A stretch of DNA of 63,056 bases from Thermococcus sp. EP1 (GCF_001317345.1 NZ_JXCG01000010.1:1-63056); one strand, 5' to 3'. Numbered from the stretch's first letter, positions 27,147-35,612 are shown. The notes: a model not told the origin generated them from the letters alone. Numbers and translations are program-made.

Positions 27147-28256
27147 ATGGAGCTCTCAATATTTCAAGATAGGGAATTAGCTCAAAAAATATTGAGGGGC
27201 ATAAAGAAAGAGGCTGAAAAAATCGGAAGAGAAGTAAAACTTATGCACGTTTGTGGAACTCATGAGGATACAGTTACTAGAAATGGAATAAGGTCTCTTC
27301 TCCCAGAGAACGTTAAAATAATGAGTGGCCCTGGGTGTCCTGTTTGTATCACACCTGCAGAAGATATAGCGACAATGATGGAGATAGTTCGGAAGGCGAA
27401 GGAAGAGGGTGAGGACATTATCCTCACAACCTTTGGTGACATGTATAAGATCCCGACTGCAATTGGTAGCTTTGCAGATTTAAAAAGTGAAGGTTTTGAT
27501 GTTAGGGTTGTTTACTCAATATACGATTCTTATAAGATCGCTCTTAAAGAGAGTAATAAACTTGTTGTTCACTTCTCTCCAGGTTTTGAAACTACAACAG
27601 CTCCAGCGGCAGGAATATTAAAAGAGGTCATTGAGAGGGAGATCGAGAATTTTAAAATATATTCTGTGCACCGACTAACTCCTCCTGCAGTGGAGGCACT
27701 AATAAAGCAGGGGACAGTCTTCGATGGATTAGTTGATCCTGGACATGTCTCTACCATCATAGGAGTTAAGGGATGGGAATATATAACAAAGGAATACGGT
27801 GTTCCTCAAGTTGTGGCGGGTTTTGAACCGGTAGACTTCCTTATGGGTGTGTTTATGCTTCTAAGGATTATACGGAAAGGGGAAGCTAAGATAGAAAACC
27901 AGTATACAAGGGTTGTTAAATATGAGGGAAATGTGGAAGCTCAAAGGACTATAGAAGCTATTTTTGAGACTGTAGATGCAAAATGGAGGGCCCTGGGAGT
28001 AATACCCAATAGTGGCTTGGAGCTTAAAAAGGAATACAAAGACTACGAAATAAGGAGCCTCTTCAAGATTAAGCCTCCAGAGCTTCCTGATTTAGAAAAA
28101 GGCTGCATATGCGGGGCAATACTAAGGGGTCTAGCCTTGCCTACTCAGTGTCCTCTATTTGGAAAAACATGCACTCCGAGGAATCCCGTTGGTCCATGTA
28201 TGGTATCTTATGAGGGCACATGTCAGATATTTTACAAATATGGTGCACTCTTCTAA
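27147..28256 (+). CDS. hypD: Hydrogenase maturation protein HypD
   Basis: 369 residues: HVCGTHEDT, SGPGCPVCITP, GFETTTAPAAG and the C-terminal Fe4S4 cluster cysteines in GCICGA, LPTQCPLFGKTCTP and GPCMVSYEG. It builds the Fe(CN)2CO moiety with HypC. GGAGGA six bases before ATG 27147 decides the start; ATG 27141 overlaps the hypC stop and is the alternative. hypE, hypF and hydrogenase structural genes are not in the window. Confidence 0.95.
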   Translation: MELSIFQDRELAQKILRGIKKEAEKIGREVKLMHVCGTHEDTVTRNGIRSLLPENVKIMSGPGCPVCITPAEDIATMMEIVRKAKEEGEDIILTTFGDMYKIPTAIGSFADLKSEGFDVRVVYSIYDSYKIALKESNKLVVHFSPGFETTTAPAAGILKEVIEREIENFKIYSVHRLTPPAVEALIKQGTVFDGLVDPGHVSTIIGVKGWEYITKEYGVPQVVAGFEPVDFLMGVFMLLRIIRKGEAKIENQYTRVVKYEGNVEAQRTIEAIFETVDAKWRALGVIPNSGLELKKEYKDYEIRSLFKIKPPELPDLEKGCICGAILRGLALPTQCPLFGKTCTPRNPVGPCMVSYEGTCQIFYKYGALF

Positions 28257-28264
28257 TTTTAATT

Positions 28265-29089
28265 TTATTCTATCACTGGGAATTCCTTCTTTAATATTGC
28301 CCATTGGTTTTTACTCCACGCCTCTGGAGAAATTACCAGGAGAACTATTGAATTCGTTAGAACAGCGTAATCTTTAATGCTGGAGAGAAACTTAAAGATC
28401 CTCTCAAAGTTGTTCTCAAGAGCGAGGTATTCCAACCCCTCTATCAATACTACTTTTGGAATATTGTCCTTTTTGAGAAAGTCTACTATCAAATGTCCTA
28501 GGTACTCAAGGTTTGTGGGCCATATGCACTGTTCACATTCTACTTTTGTGAGCCACATTATAGGGGTCTCCTTGACTCCAAAAAATGTTTTAACTTTGTC
28601 AGGCGAAGTTCGGGAGATAATAAACCCAGGACGCTTTTGTAAAATACTTAAGAAAATCTCTTTCTCCTTTCCGGGAATTATAATATAAGAACCTGAAGTT
28701 AAACCAGCATCTAGGTTGTCCGAGTCGTTTAGAGATCTCTCTTTGATAACTCCTATTGCATACCTACTCACAAGTGCCCCAAAAAGGGATGCAAATGCAT
28801 AAAGAAACAGCAGTTGGAATATTACCCATATGTTATCTGCGATCCATTCCGACTTTTCTATAAATTCTTCGGTGAAGTAATCTGAAAAATATGATGGAGC
28901 ATAAAAGCATTCTGCGATAAACCATACCACTGTGGCAAGGAGCAAAGCATCATAAAACTTTCCTACACCCATATATCGCTCTTTAAATGGTTTCCTGAAC
29001 TTGAGAGCTAGAGCTATTGTTATTATATTGATTAGGAGAGTGATCCCTTCATTAAACTCTTCACTTAGGAGGATTTCAACAATCCCCAT
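28265..29089 (-). CDS. Membrane-anchored DUF835 protein
   Basis: 274 residues. Three hydrophobic segments in the N-terminal half (LLINIITIALAL, LLLATVVWFIAE, IWVIFQLLFLYAFASLFGALV) predict a membrane anchor. The C-terminal ~140 residues are a cytosolic DUF835 domain (FIISRTSPDKVKTFFG, VVLIEGLEYL, NSIVLLVISPEAW) with a CEQC pair. Function unknown. ATG 29089 is chosen over GTG 29098, neither with a strong ribosome site. Convergent with hypD, 8 bp apart. Confidence 0.75.
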   Translation of the reverse strand: MGIVEILLSEEFNEGITLLINIITIALALKFRKPFKERYMGVGKFYDALLLATVVWFIAECFYAPSYFSDYFTEEFIEKSEWIADNIWVIFQLLFLYAFASLFGALVSRYAIGVIKERSLNDSDNLDAGLTSGSYIIIPGKEKEIFLSILQKRPGFIISRTSPDKVKTFFGVKETPIMWLTKVECEQCIWPTNLEYLGHLIVDFLKKDNIPKVVLIEGLEYLALENNFERIFKFLSSIKDYAVLTNSIVLLVISPEAWSKNQWAILKKEFPVIE

Positions 29090-29220
29090 TATGTCCACTT
29101 TTTCTAACTGTGCAACGTGTGTTAATAAATTTTTTGATCAAAAGAACAAGAATTAGGTAACTACAAAAGGAATAAAGACAAATATTCGCTGATTTTCTTA
29201 AACTTTGAAGTGAATACAAA

Positions 29221-29276
29221 GGCTCGGAGGGTGTTCACGTCATCACTCTTCAGCATGCTTGCTAATCGTCATTGCC
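29221..29276 (-). ncRNA. C/D box sRNA 3
   Basis: Minus strand: GGC, C box ATGACGA (29266-29272), 12-nt guide, D' CTGA (29250-29253), C' GTGATGA (29240-29246), guide, D-position CCGA (29224-29227) and closing GCC. A TATA-like GCTTTAAAAG lies ~25-30 bp upstream on the same strand. It occupies an otherwise gene-free 300-bp gap (29090-29399). C and D boxes each depart from consensus by one base; the internal C'/D' pair is perfect. Confidence 0.65.
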
Positions 29277-29399
29277 TGAAATAGCTACGTTTTTTCTCTT
29301 TTAAAGCTATCTCTCAAATATGAAGGGTAATTCTACAATAAGAAAAATTTTTATGCTCGGAAAACAAATATTTCTGACCTAATTTGGAAGGTGATGGTT

Positions 29400-30593
29400 A
29401 TGATAAAGGCATCTAAACGGGCTATGGGCATTGAGTATGCTATTAGAGACGTCGTTCTTCCGGCAAGAGAACTTGAAAAACAAGGTGTTAAAATTATCAA
29501 ACTGAATATAGGGGACCCGGTAAAGTTTGATTTTCAACCACCAGAGCACATGAAAAAAGCCTATTGTGAGGCTATAATGGAAGGTCACAACTATTATGGG
29601 GACAGTGAGGGAGATAAAGACCTTAGAGCAGCTATAGTTGAGAGGGAAAAGAAAAAGAATGGGGTTGATATAACACCAGAGGACGTTCAGGTTACAGCAG
29701 CTGTTACTGAAGCGTTGCAATTTATCTTTGGCGCTCTGATAGATGGAGGGGAAGAGATACTTATCCCCGGTCCAAGTTATCCGCCCTATGTGGCTTTGGT
29801 ACACTTTTATGGTGGAGTCCCAGTGGCCTATAGGACAATTGAGGAAGAGGGCTGGCAGCCGGATATTGATGACATGAGGAAAAAAATAAGCGACAAGACG
29901 AGGGCCATAGCAGTCATAAATCCAAACAACCCAACTGGTGCATTATATGAGAAGAAAACTCTTCAGGAGATAATTGATCTTGCTGGAGAATATGACATAC
30001 CAATAATAAGCGATGAGATCTACGATCTTATGACATACGAAGGAAAACACGTTTCTCCAGCTTCTCTAACTAAAGATGTACCTGTGATAATAATGAATGG
30101 CCTTTCAAAGGTTTATTTCGCAACAGGTTGGCGTTTAGGATACATGTGTTTCGTTGATCCAGAAAACAAGCTTGTTGAAGTAAGGGAGGCCATTGGAAAA
30201 CTGGCAAGAATTAGGCTCTGTCCAAACACTCCTGCTCAAAAAGCTGCTATAGCTGGTCTTACGGGTCCAATGGATTATTTGGAGGAATACATGGCAAAGC
30301 TTAAGGAGAGAAGAGATTACATCTACAAGCGCCTAAATGAAATACCTGGAATAAGCACCCAAAAACCGGAAGGAGCTTTCTATATCTTCCCCAAGATTGA
30401 GGATGGGCCATGGAAGAACGACAAGGAATTTGTACTTGATGTTCTCCATAATGCCCACGTGCTATTTGTCCACGGTTCTGGATTTGGAGAAGGCGGAGAA
30501 ATGCACTTCCGTTCAATATTCCTTGCACCAGTGCCTATTTTGGAAGAAGCTATGGACAACTTGGAGAAGTTCATGAAGGAAAGACTTGGTTAA
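29400..30593 (+). CDS. Alanine aminotransferase-type PLP enzyme
   Basis: 397-residue fold-type I aminotransferase: NIGDPVKFDF, GHNYYGDSEG, NPNNPTGAL, SDEIYDLMTYEG and the PLP Lys in NGLSKVYFATGWR. Very close in sequence to the Pyrococcus alanine aminotransferase as I recall it, which links glutamate and pyruvate pools to alanine overflow. ATG 29400 follows GGAAGGTGATGG; earlier GTG/ATG codons fall inside that site. Confidence 0.9.
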   Translation: MIKASKRAMGIEYAIRDVVLPARELEKQGVKIIKLNIGDPVKFDFQPPEHMKKAYCEAIMEGHNYYGDSEGDKDLRAAIVEREKKKNGVDITPEDVQVTAAVTEALQFIFGALIDGGEEILIPGPSYPPYVALVHFYGGVPVAYRTIEEEGWQPDIDDMRKKISDKTRAIAVINPNNPTGALYEKKTLQEIIDLAGEYDIPIISDEIYDLMTYEGKHVSPASLTKDVPVIIMNGLSKVYFATGWRLGYMCFVDPENKLVEVREAIGKLARIRLCPNTPAQKAAIAGLTGPMDYLEEYMAKLKERRDYIYKRLNEIPGISTQKPEGAFYIFPKIEDGPWKNDKEFVLDVLHNAHVLFVHGSGFGEGGEMHFRSIFLAPVPILEEAMDNLEKFMKERLG

Positions 30594-30687
30594 TTTTTTC
30601 TTCTTTTTTGGCAGGAAAGAGTATTGGTTCTCCAAGGCTTTCTAAGACCTTTTTGTTTCCTCCTCTCAATAACCACGCCGACCTCCT

Positions 30688-30707
30688 CCCCGTCCTAAAG
30701 GGCGGGG
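30688..30707 (+). repeat. IS200/IS605-like terminal hairpin
   Basis: CCCCGTCC-TAAA-GGGCGGGG is an 8-bp hairpin followed by CTTG. The same unit, more degenerate, occurs at 35187-35206 and 35432-35451 in the same orientation. Such palindromes mark ends of IS200/IS605-family elements. No transposase is nearby, so this is a solo relic. The rest of the 263-bp gap (30594-30856) shows nothing else convincing. Confidence 0.5.
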
Positions 30708-30856
30708 CTTGAAAAAAGAGAAAAGTCAACATGATTTTAAGATCCCACCTCTTGCCATGATCTAAAAGCTTTTCAGTCTCGGCTATTCCAGATTCTTTGT
30801 GGGACTCTTGGAGGATAAGTTCCATGAGGATCTTCTAAAAAAGGGAGAGTTAAATC

Positions 30857-31060
30857 TCAACCCCCAGAAACGACTGGAATAACTTCAACATAATCCTCAT
30901 CTTTAACAGGATCATCTTCTAGGGCAACTTTCCCATTCACCTTTGCTATCGCACTTTCTGTATTGAATCCAACTGCTCTAAGCACGTCTTTAACTTTCAT
31001 ACCCTTCTGATGTTCTATTTCTCTCTCGATTTTTCTTCCAATGACTTTGACCTTGATCAT
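30857..31060 (-). CDS. MoaD/ThiS-family ubiquitin-like sulfur carrier
   Basis: 67 residues, beta-grasp fold, ending in the diglycine of PVVSGG that is adenylated and thiocarboxylated by an E1-like enzyme. It could serve molybdopterin or tungstopterin, thiamine or tRNA thiolation, or act as a SAMP modifier. The MoeA gene at 59873-61075 supports tungsten-cofactor use in the organism but is not linked. Confidence 0.82.
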   Translation of the reverse strand: MIKVKVIGRKIEREIEHQKGMKVKDVLRAVGFNTESAIAKVNGKVALEDDPVKDEDYVEVIPVVSGG

Positions 31061-31140
31061 AAGACCTCACCTGAGGAGCATTTTATCTGATATTTTTAAC
31101 TTTGTCGAAAATTTCTTTAAATTAGTTATTAAAATTCCAA

Positions 31141-31199
31141 TGTCGATGATGGTCGTGGCCCGGCACTGAAAGATGATGAGGGCCATCACACCTGAGACA
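31141..31199 (+). ncRNA. C/D box sRNA 4
   Basis: TGTC (31141-31144), C box ATGATGG, guide, D' CTGA (31166-31169), C' ATGATGA (31173-31179), 12-nt guide, D CTGA (31192-31195) and GACA, which pairs perfectly with the opening TGTC. A TATA-like TTTCTTTAAATT lies ~22 bp upstream. Guides are complementary to TGCCGGGCCACGAC (D') and GTGTGATGGCCC (D). Best-formed of the five sRNAs here. Confidence 0.85.
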
Positions 31200-31241
31200 G
31201 AACTCCCTTTGTTTCTTATATAAAACAATAAAGAACTCTTC

Positions 31242-31319
31242 TGGCGGACCGGCGGGGATTCGAACCCCGGACCCTCGGCTTAGGAGGCCGATGCCCTATC
31301 CTGGCTAGGCTACCGGTCC
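31242..31319 (-). tRNA. tRNA-Arg (anticodon CCT)
   Basis: Acceptor GGACCGG/CCGGTCC, anticodon stem TCGGC/GCCGA with loop CTCCTAA giving CCT, T arm CGGGG-TTCGAAT-CCCCG, discriminator G, encoded CCA. A minus-strand TATA (AATTTATAAG, near 31350) lies ~30 bp upstream. Convergent with sRNA 4. Confidence 0.97.
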
Positions 31320-31434
31320 ACTCCCGTTTTCCTATCCCTTCTTCCTCGCTTATAAATTTTGTGTTAAACTATTCTATTTAACAAAAATCCAAGGGTATTT
31401 AAAGTATTTTTCAAATTCTCTTTGGTGTGGAGGA

Positions 31435-31878
31435 ATGGTGGATGAGCTCGATAGGAAGATAATCTCGATCCTTCAGAAAGACGCTAGACTTTCTTATAGA
31501 GAGATAGCCAAGAAATTGGGAATTGCAGTTGGAACAGTTTATAACAGGCTTAAAAAGCTGGAAGAAGAGAAAGTGATCTTGGGTTTCACTCCAAAACTCG
31601 ATTACAGTAAGTTGGGTTATGATCTGACAACCATTATTGGAGTTAGGGCTCAAGGGAAGAGAATAATTGAGATCGAACGAGAAATATCTAAAGATCCCCA
31701 TGTGGCATGCGTATATGACGTAACTGGAGAGTATGACATAATTGTAATTGCAAAATTTAGGGGACGAGAAGATATGAATAAATTTGTGAAGAAACTTCTC
31801 AGGATAGATGGGGTGGAAAAAACTTACACCCATGTTGCTATGGAAGTGGTGAAGGAGGACTTGACATTAGAGGTTTAG
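31435..31878 (+). CDS. Lrp/AsnC-family transcription regulator
   Basis: 147 residues: N-terminal helix-turn-helix (ILQKDARLSYREIAKKLGIAVGTVYNRLKKLEEE) and a C-terminal RAM effector domain (GEYDIIVIAKFRG). Binds DNA as dimers or octamers and responds to amino acids or related ligands. GGAGG precedes the ATG. Targets are unknown. The 3' end overlaps the convergent 31867-32217 gene. Confidence 0.88.
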   Translation: MVDELDRKIISILQKDARLSYREIAKKLGIAVGTVYNRLKKLEEEKVILGFTPKLDYSKLGYDLTTIIGVRAQGKRIIEIEREISKDPHVACVYDVTGEYDIIVIAKFRGREDMNKFVKKLLRIDGVEKTYTHVAMEVVKEDLTLEV

Positions 31879-32217
31879 AAAAGTATCTATGAAACGTTTG
31901 GCGAGGCTTTGAACGCTCTCTGCGGGAAGTTTTACCTTTTTTCCGTTTACAGTGCCTTCAAATATCAAGGGAGTTGGATTTAATGTTTTAATGGCTTCAA
32001 ATTCTGCATGTTCTTTGAGAGTCTCTTTGAGGACTCTCTTGTACTCTTCCAGTGATACCATTTTTATAATGCCTTGAATTTCTATGGTTTCTCCACATTC
32101 TTCAATTGGACAAATAAATCTAAATTCCTTGTTTAACCCTGTTTCCACCATTATACTTTTACCCATAACGTTGTATATCATAAATCTATCTTCCGTTTGG
32201 ATATTTTCAACTTCCAT
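31867..32217 (-). CDS. Conserved hypothetical protein with CPIEEC pair
   Basis: 116 residues, not recognised. The N-terminal half is beta-rich with a CPIEEC cysteine pair. The middle is helical (MVSLEEYKRVLKETLKEHAEF), and a short beta segment (LIFEGTVNGKKVKLPAE) precedes a final helix. It lies 28 bp after the GfcR-like gene and may be its operon partner. The length, codon use and start context look genuine. Confidence 0.6.
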   Translation of the reverse strand: MEVENIQTEDRFMIYNVMGKSIMVETGLNKEFRFICPIEECGETIEIQGIIKMVSLEEYKRVLKETLKEHAEFEAIKTLNPTPLIFEGTVNGKKVKLPAESVQSLAKRFIDTFLNL

Positions 32218-32245
32218 TGAGAGGCCTCCAAAAGTAATAAAAAAA

Positions 32246-32959
32246 TCAAAGTTGGATCATAACATCCACGGGGATCTTATATTCCTCGTTTATTCTTTCA
32301 ACTACGCTACCAACGCTTATCAGGAAGAACATCCCCACGGGGGTGGCATTAGCCTGCTTACACATTTCCAATAATGCCTTTTGAGTTTCTCCACTCCTCA
32401 CAACATCATCGACTATGAGCACATTTTCTCCTTTTTTAATAGCCCAGTAGGGCAGATAAAGTGTCATAACACTGCCAGAAGAACTTGATACATAATTCAC
32501 CTCATAGAACTTCTCTACACCAACCTCTCTTTTCTTTTTGGCATAAACTACATCGACACCAAGTTCATTTCCGATGTGGATTGCCAAAGGGATGCCATCT
32601 GTGGCAGCCGTTAATATCTTGTCTATCTTCACTTCTCTATATTTCGAGGCAATGTTCTCGGCAATGAGGCTCATTAAGTCACTATCACTAAGAATCTTCA
32701 AATTATCAAACAACCCATGCTTATCAAATATTATCCTTCGCCTAACTTCTTCTTCCAGGTTTAGGTAAGGTGAGAGTATCTCTATTAACTCCTTAGTCCT
32801 CTGTGTACTTGGGAGGACTTTCCCTCTTACATATCTGTTTAGCACTGTGATTGGAAGGCCTGTAATCCTTGATAACTCCTCATAGGTGTAATTCTTCTTC
32901 AAAAGCCTTAAAATCCTGATAACTCGAAGTTTTTCCTTGACAGCTTCTATTTGACTCAA
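32246..32959 (-). CDS. PRTase-like transcription regulator (GfcR type)
   Basis: 237 residues. An N-terminal HTH (YTYEELSRITGLPITVLNRYVRGKVLP) is fused to an orotate-phosphoribosyltransferase-like domain with the PRPP loop VLIVDDVVRSGET. In haloarchaea relatives regulate sugar catabolism; others are annotated as OPRTase-like regulators. The TTG start is decided by GGAGGTGGGAGC just upstream. It probably binds PRPP or a sugar phosphate. Confidence 0.82.
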   Translation of the reverse strand: MSQIEAVKEKLRVIRILRLLKKNYTYEELSRITGLPITVLNRYVRGKVLPSTQRTKELIEILSPYLNLEEEVRRRIIFDKHGLFDNLKILSDSDLMSLIAENIASKYREVKIDKILTAATDGIPLAIHIGNELGVDVVYAKKKREVGVEKFYEVNYVSSSSGSVMTLYLPYWAIKKGENVLIVDDVVRSGETQKALLEMCKQANATPVGMFFLISVGSVVERINEEYKIPVDVMIQL

Positions 32960-33023
32960 GCTCCCACCTCCTATTGGTAGATAATATTGACAGAAAAATG
33001 TATAAATATGTTTCGGTTAGGCT

Positions 33024-33548
33024 TCAAATTGTAAGATTTTCTGGTTTATAGTGCGTGTTTGAAATTCCCAGTTTATGCTGGTATTCTCTAATAACGTCGC
33101 CAAAGTATCTGAGGACAAGCTCAAGTGTAATAGGTTCCCCCTCAGGATGGTTAATCCCCTTACAGAAAGAATCTTCTTTGAGGTATACTTCAAGGGCTAG
33201 GCCATGTCTAACTAAAATAAAGGGATAGAGTTTACATGCAAGTGGTCGGTGGGAGTATATCTTGCACTTACCATCTTCCTGAAGGAAGGGGCAAGCGTCG
33301 TCAAATGGTCTCTTTTTTAGACCATACCCTAAAAATTTGTTCCCACGATAGAACATTTTCTCATAATCAACGAATTCCCACGCGTTATATCCAAGATCCT
33401 CTATTTTGGCGATGTCCTCATCCCTTAAGGGTATGTCTAACTCAATGCAGCATCTACCACATCCTGGTAAGCACTTAAATTTAAAAGAAGGGTCATTTTC
33501 AATTCGAAGGCTATCCAGGTGTATTGTGGCTACCCACCTTTTCTCCAC
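33024..33548 (-). CDS. YkgJ-family cysteine-cluster protein
   Basis: 174 residues with cysteines arranged CLPGCGRCC (~22-30) and CPFLQEDGKCKIYSHRPLACKLYPF (~85-110), the metal or Fe-S binding pattern of YkgJ/UPF0153 proteins. Function unknown. A GTG start behind GAGGTGAT. It lies 12 bp downstream of the RAM-domain gene in the srp54 operon. Confidence 0.82.
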   Translation of the reverse strand: MEKRWVATIHLDSLRIENDPSFKFKCLPGCGRCCIELDIPLRDEDIAKIEDLGYNAWEFVDYEKMFYRGNKFLGYGLKKRPFDDACPFLQEDGKCKIYSHRPLACKLYPFILVRHGLALEVYLKEDSFCKGINHPEGEPITLELVLRYFGDVIREYQHKLGISNTHYKPENLTI

Positions 33549-33560
33549 CTTTTTATCACC

Positions 33561-33800
33561 TCAGCTCCCATAGGAGCTTGCTATTAACGTCTCGGTCATC
33601 TCTATCTCCCTTATTTTCCTCAAAACTGTGTCATGAAATTCATCGAGGGCCTTGATATTATCCACTTCAACGCGGAGTATAATATCATATTCTCCGTAAA
33701 CCTTGTATATCTCCTTAACTTGGGAGACTCCATTCAGTTTGTCATATACCAAATCTTCATTTCCGGGCTTAACAATAATCAACACAAAGGCCTCTATCAT
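33561..33800 (-). CDS. Stand-alone RAM (Lrp ligand-binding) domain protein
   Basis: 79 residues forming a single alpha/beta RAM domain ([26 protein letters not shown]) without a DNA-binding half. Such proteins may sense amino acids or form mixed oligomers with Lrp regulators. The ATG overlaps the srp54 stop (ATGA), so expression is tied to protein targeting. Confidence 0.83.
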   Translation of the reverse strand: MIEAFVLIIVKPGNEDLVYDKLNGVSQVKEIYKVYGEYDIILRVEVDNIKALDEFHDTVLRKIREIEMTETLIASSYGS

Positions 33801-35143
33801 AGACCAAACCCTCCAACATTAAACTTCCTGGCCATCTTGGCCAATTTTCTTTTATCCATACCCTTAAAGAATTTTTTCATTTGATTGTATTGGTTGAGCA
33901 GCTCCCTTACGTCTTTTGGTGTTGTGCCTGAACCGCGAGCTATTCTCTTTATCCGTGAATAGTTTATTATCTCGGGATTTTCAAGTTCCTCCTCAGTCAT
34001 GGAGTCCATAATAACTTTGAACTTCTTTAACCTGGCTTCACTGACTTTTATCATTTCATCAGGGATGGAGTACCCCATTCCAGGGATCATTTTCAATATT
34101 TGCTGAAGTGGCCCCATTTTACTCATGGCCTCAAGTTGGGCGTACATATCCTTGAGGTTGAATTTCCCTCTGAGGAACTTTTCTACATCCTCCTCTTTGA
34201 ACTCTACTTCCTTGCTCAGCTCTTCAAACTTCTCCAGCAACCCTTGGATATCTCCAAGCCCGAGAAGCCTTGACACAAATCTTTTCGGGTCAAATGGTTC
34301 AAGATCATCTATTTTCTCTCCTACACCAATGAATTTTATTGGAGCACCAGTAGCAACTACTGCGGATAAAGCTCCTCCTCCTTTTGCAGAACCATCAAGT
34401 TTGGTAACAATAATTGACCCAATGGGAGTTGCCTCTTTGAAGGCTAAAGCTTGGTTATATGCCTGTTGCCCGATGGTACCATCTATTACCAAGATGACTT
34501 CATGTGGGTCTATTGTATTGCTTATTTGTCTCATTTCCTCAATTAGGCCTTTCTCTTCTTTGTGTCTTCCAGCGGAGTCAACTATTATCACGTCTACTCC
34601 TTTCTTTCTGAAATACTCAACACCTTCTTTTGCGAGTTTTATTGCGTCTTTTTCCTCTGGATCTCCAAAGACTTCGATACCATGGGGTTCTACAAGCTGT
34701 TTAAGCTGGTGATAAGCACCAGGACGCCATGTGTCTGAACACACCACTCCAACTTTGTAACCGTGTTTCTGAAAATAGCGAGCCAGCTTTGCGACGCTTG
34801 TAGTTTTTCCAGAACCTTGGATACCTACTGTCAAAAGTATAGTGGGCTTTGCTTTGATTTCAATTGGCTTGGCCTCTTTTCCTAAGAAGTTTGTGAGTTC
34901 TTCATACACTATCTTTATTATATGTTCTTTTTTGGAGACCCCAGCAGGGGGTTTCTCCTCTAGGGCCCTCTTTTCTATTTTTTTGGTTAAATCAAGAACA
35001 AGACGAACATTAACATCACTCGTGATTAAAGCTCTCTGAATATCTCTAACAACCTCTCTCACAAGGGCCTCATCAACCGTGCTTGCACGTGCAAGCTTTC
35101 TCAGAGCATTATTTAATGACTGTCCCAGTTTATCTAGCACCAT
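33797..35143 (-). CDS. srp54: Signal recognition particle GTPase SRP54
   Basis: 448 residues: N domain, G domain with P-loop [27 protein letters not shown], and the Met-rich M domain ([29 protein letters not shown]) that binds 7S RNA and signal sequences. It targets nascent membrane and secreted proteins to SecYEG with FtsY. GGTGG precedes the start. Confidence 0.95.
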   Translation of the reverse strand: MVLDKLGQSLNNALRKLARASTVDEALVREVVRDIQRALITSDVNVRLVLDLTKKIEKRALEEKPPAGVSKKEHIIKIVYEELTNFLGKEAKPIEIKAKPTILLTVGIQGSGKTTSVAKLARYFQKHGYKVGVVCSDTWRPGAYHQLKQLVEPHGIEVFGDPEEKDAIKLAKEGVEYFRKKGVDVIIVDSAGRHKEEKGLIEEMRQISNTIDPHEVILVIDGTIGQQAYNQALAFKEATPIGSIIVTKLDGSAKGGGALSAVVATGAPIKFIGVGEKIDDLEPFDPKRFVSRLLGLGDIQGLLEKFEELSKEVEFKEEDVEKFLRGKFNLKDMYAQLEAMSKMGPLQQILKMIPGMGYSIPDEMIKVSEARLKKFKVIMDSMTEEELENPEIINYSRIKRIARGSGTTPKDVRELLNQYNQMKKFFKGMDKRKLAKMARKFNVGGFGL

Positions 35144-35186
35144 TTTTTTCCACCATACATAAAGGCGTTTGTAAGTTTGTGACCTA

Positions 35187-35451
35187 CCCCACCCTGAAGG
35201 GTGAGGCTTTGTGAGAGTTCATTTGGCATCCCGTTGCCGGTAGCCTCACTCTCACTGGCCGGGTCACGCGGCCACTACCGGCTATCTCCCTAACGGGGGG
35301 AATCGCCGGCTACCTTTGAATGTTCAACCGGGCTGGAGCCCGTCCAAGACCTCACGGTCTTGTAGTAGCCTGAATATTGTCTGACGGTGGGTATTTAACT
35401 TTTTCGGTGCCTGCTTTTGGAGTGTTTGCATCCCCGCCCTAAAGGACGAGA
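35187..35451 (+). mobile_element. IS200/IS605-like remnant or PATE, no transposase
   Basis: Bounded by two degenerate copies of the hairpin at 30688: CCCCACCC-TGAA-GGGTGAGG (35187-35206) and CCCCGCCC-TAAA-GGACGAGA (35432-35451), both in the same orientation. The 265-bp body has no ORF but a GC-rich structured core (35236-35370). The size and the like-oriented end palindromes suggest a non-autonomous element. It lies between srp54 and the MFS gene. Confidence 0.5.
35236..35370 (+). ncRNA. Structured RNA candidate inside the IS-like remnant
   Basis: Module 1: GCCGGTAG (35236-35243) pairs with CTACCGGC (35275-35282) around an inner TGGCC/GGCCA hairpin. Module 2: GGCTAC (35308-35313) pairs with GTAGCC (35365-35370), closing three consecutive hairpins (35316-35327, 35329-35342, 35345-35362 with a 7-bp stem and TCAC loop). 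The region is much richer in GC than its neighbours. The strand is not decided by symmetry; plus is given arbitrarily. It could be an omega/reRNA-like scaffold or an independent high-GC ncRNA. Confidence 0.45.
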
Positions 35452-35514
35452 TTTTCGAGAGATAAGTCCTCACATGGATGATTGAAGATTAAAATGAACT
35501 CGGAGGGATAGAAA

Positions 35515-35586
35515 ATGGAGTGGCTTTTGAGACTTTACGAGTACCTGTTTGTGAGTGGGTTGGAAAAAGAAAAAGAAGGTTCTTAG
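35515..35586 (+). CDS. Possible 23-residue peptide ORF
   Basis: ATG 35515 to TAG 35586 encodes 23 residues (MEWLLRLYEY... EKEKEGS): a short amphipathic N-terminus and a charged tail. GGAGGGAT eight bases before the ATG is a strong ribosome site, the only reason to list it. It may be the start of a gene truncated by element activity. Confidence 0.2.
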   Translation: MEWLLRLYEYLFVSGLEKEKEGS

Positions 35587-35612
35587 TTGAGGGATTCTCA
35601 TGTATTAATCTT

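Noticed and set aside
30571-30825. Minus-strand frame of 84 codons across the solo hairpin
   Set aside because: The middle is the IS-type palindrome translated by chance; overlaps the aminotransferase end and shows no recognisable domain.
35236-35370. Considered as SRP (7S) RNA or RNase P RNA beside srp54
   Set aside because: Too short, and lacks the SRP helix 8 GGAA-type loop sequences and the RNase P conserved regions (for example ACAGAA).
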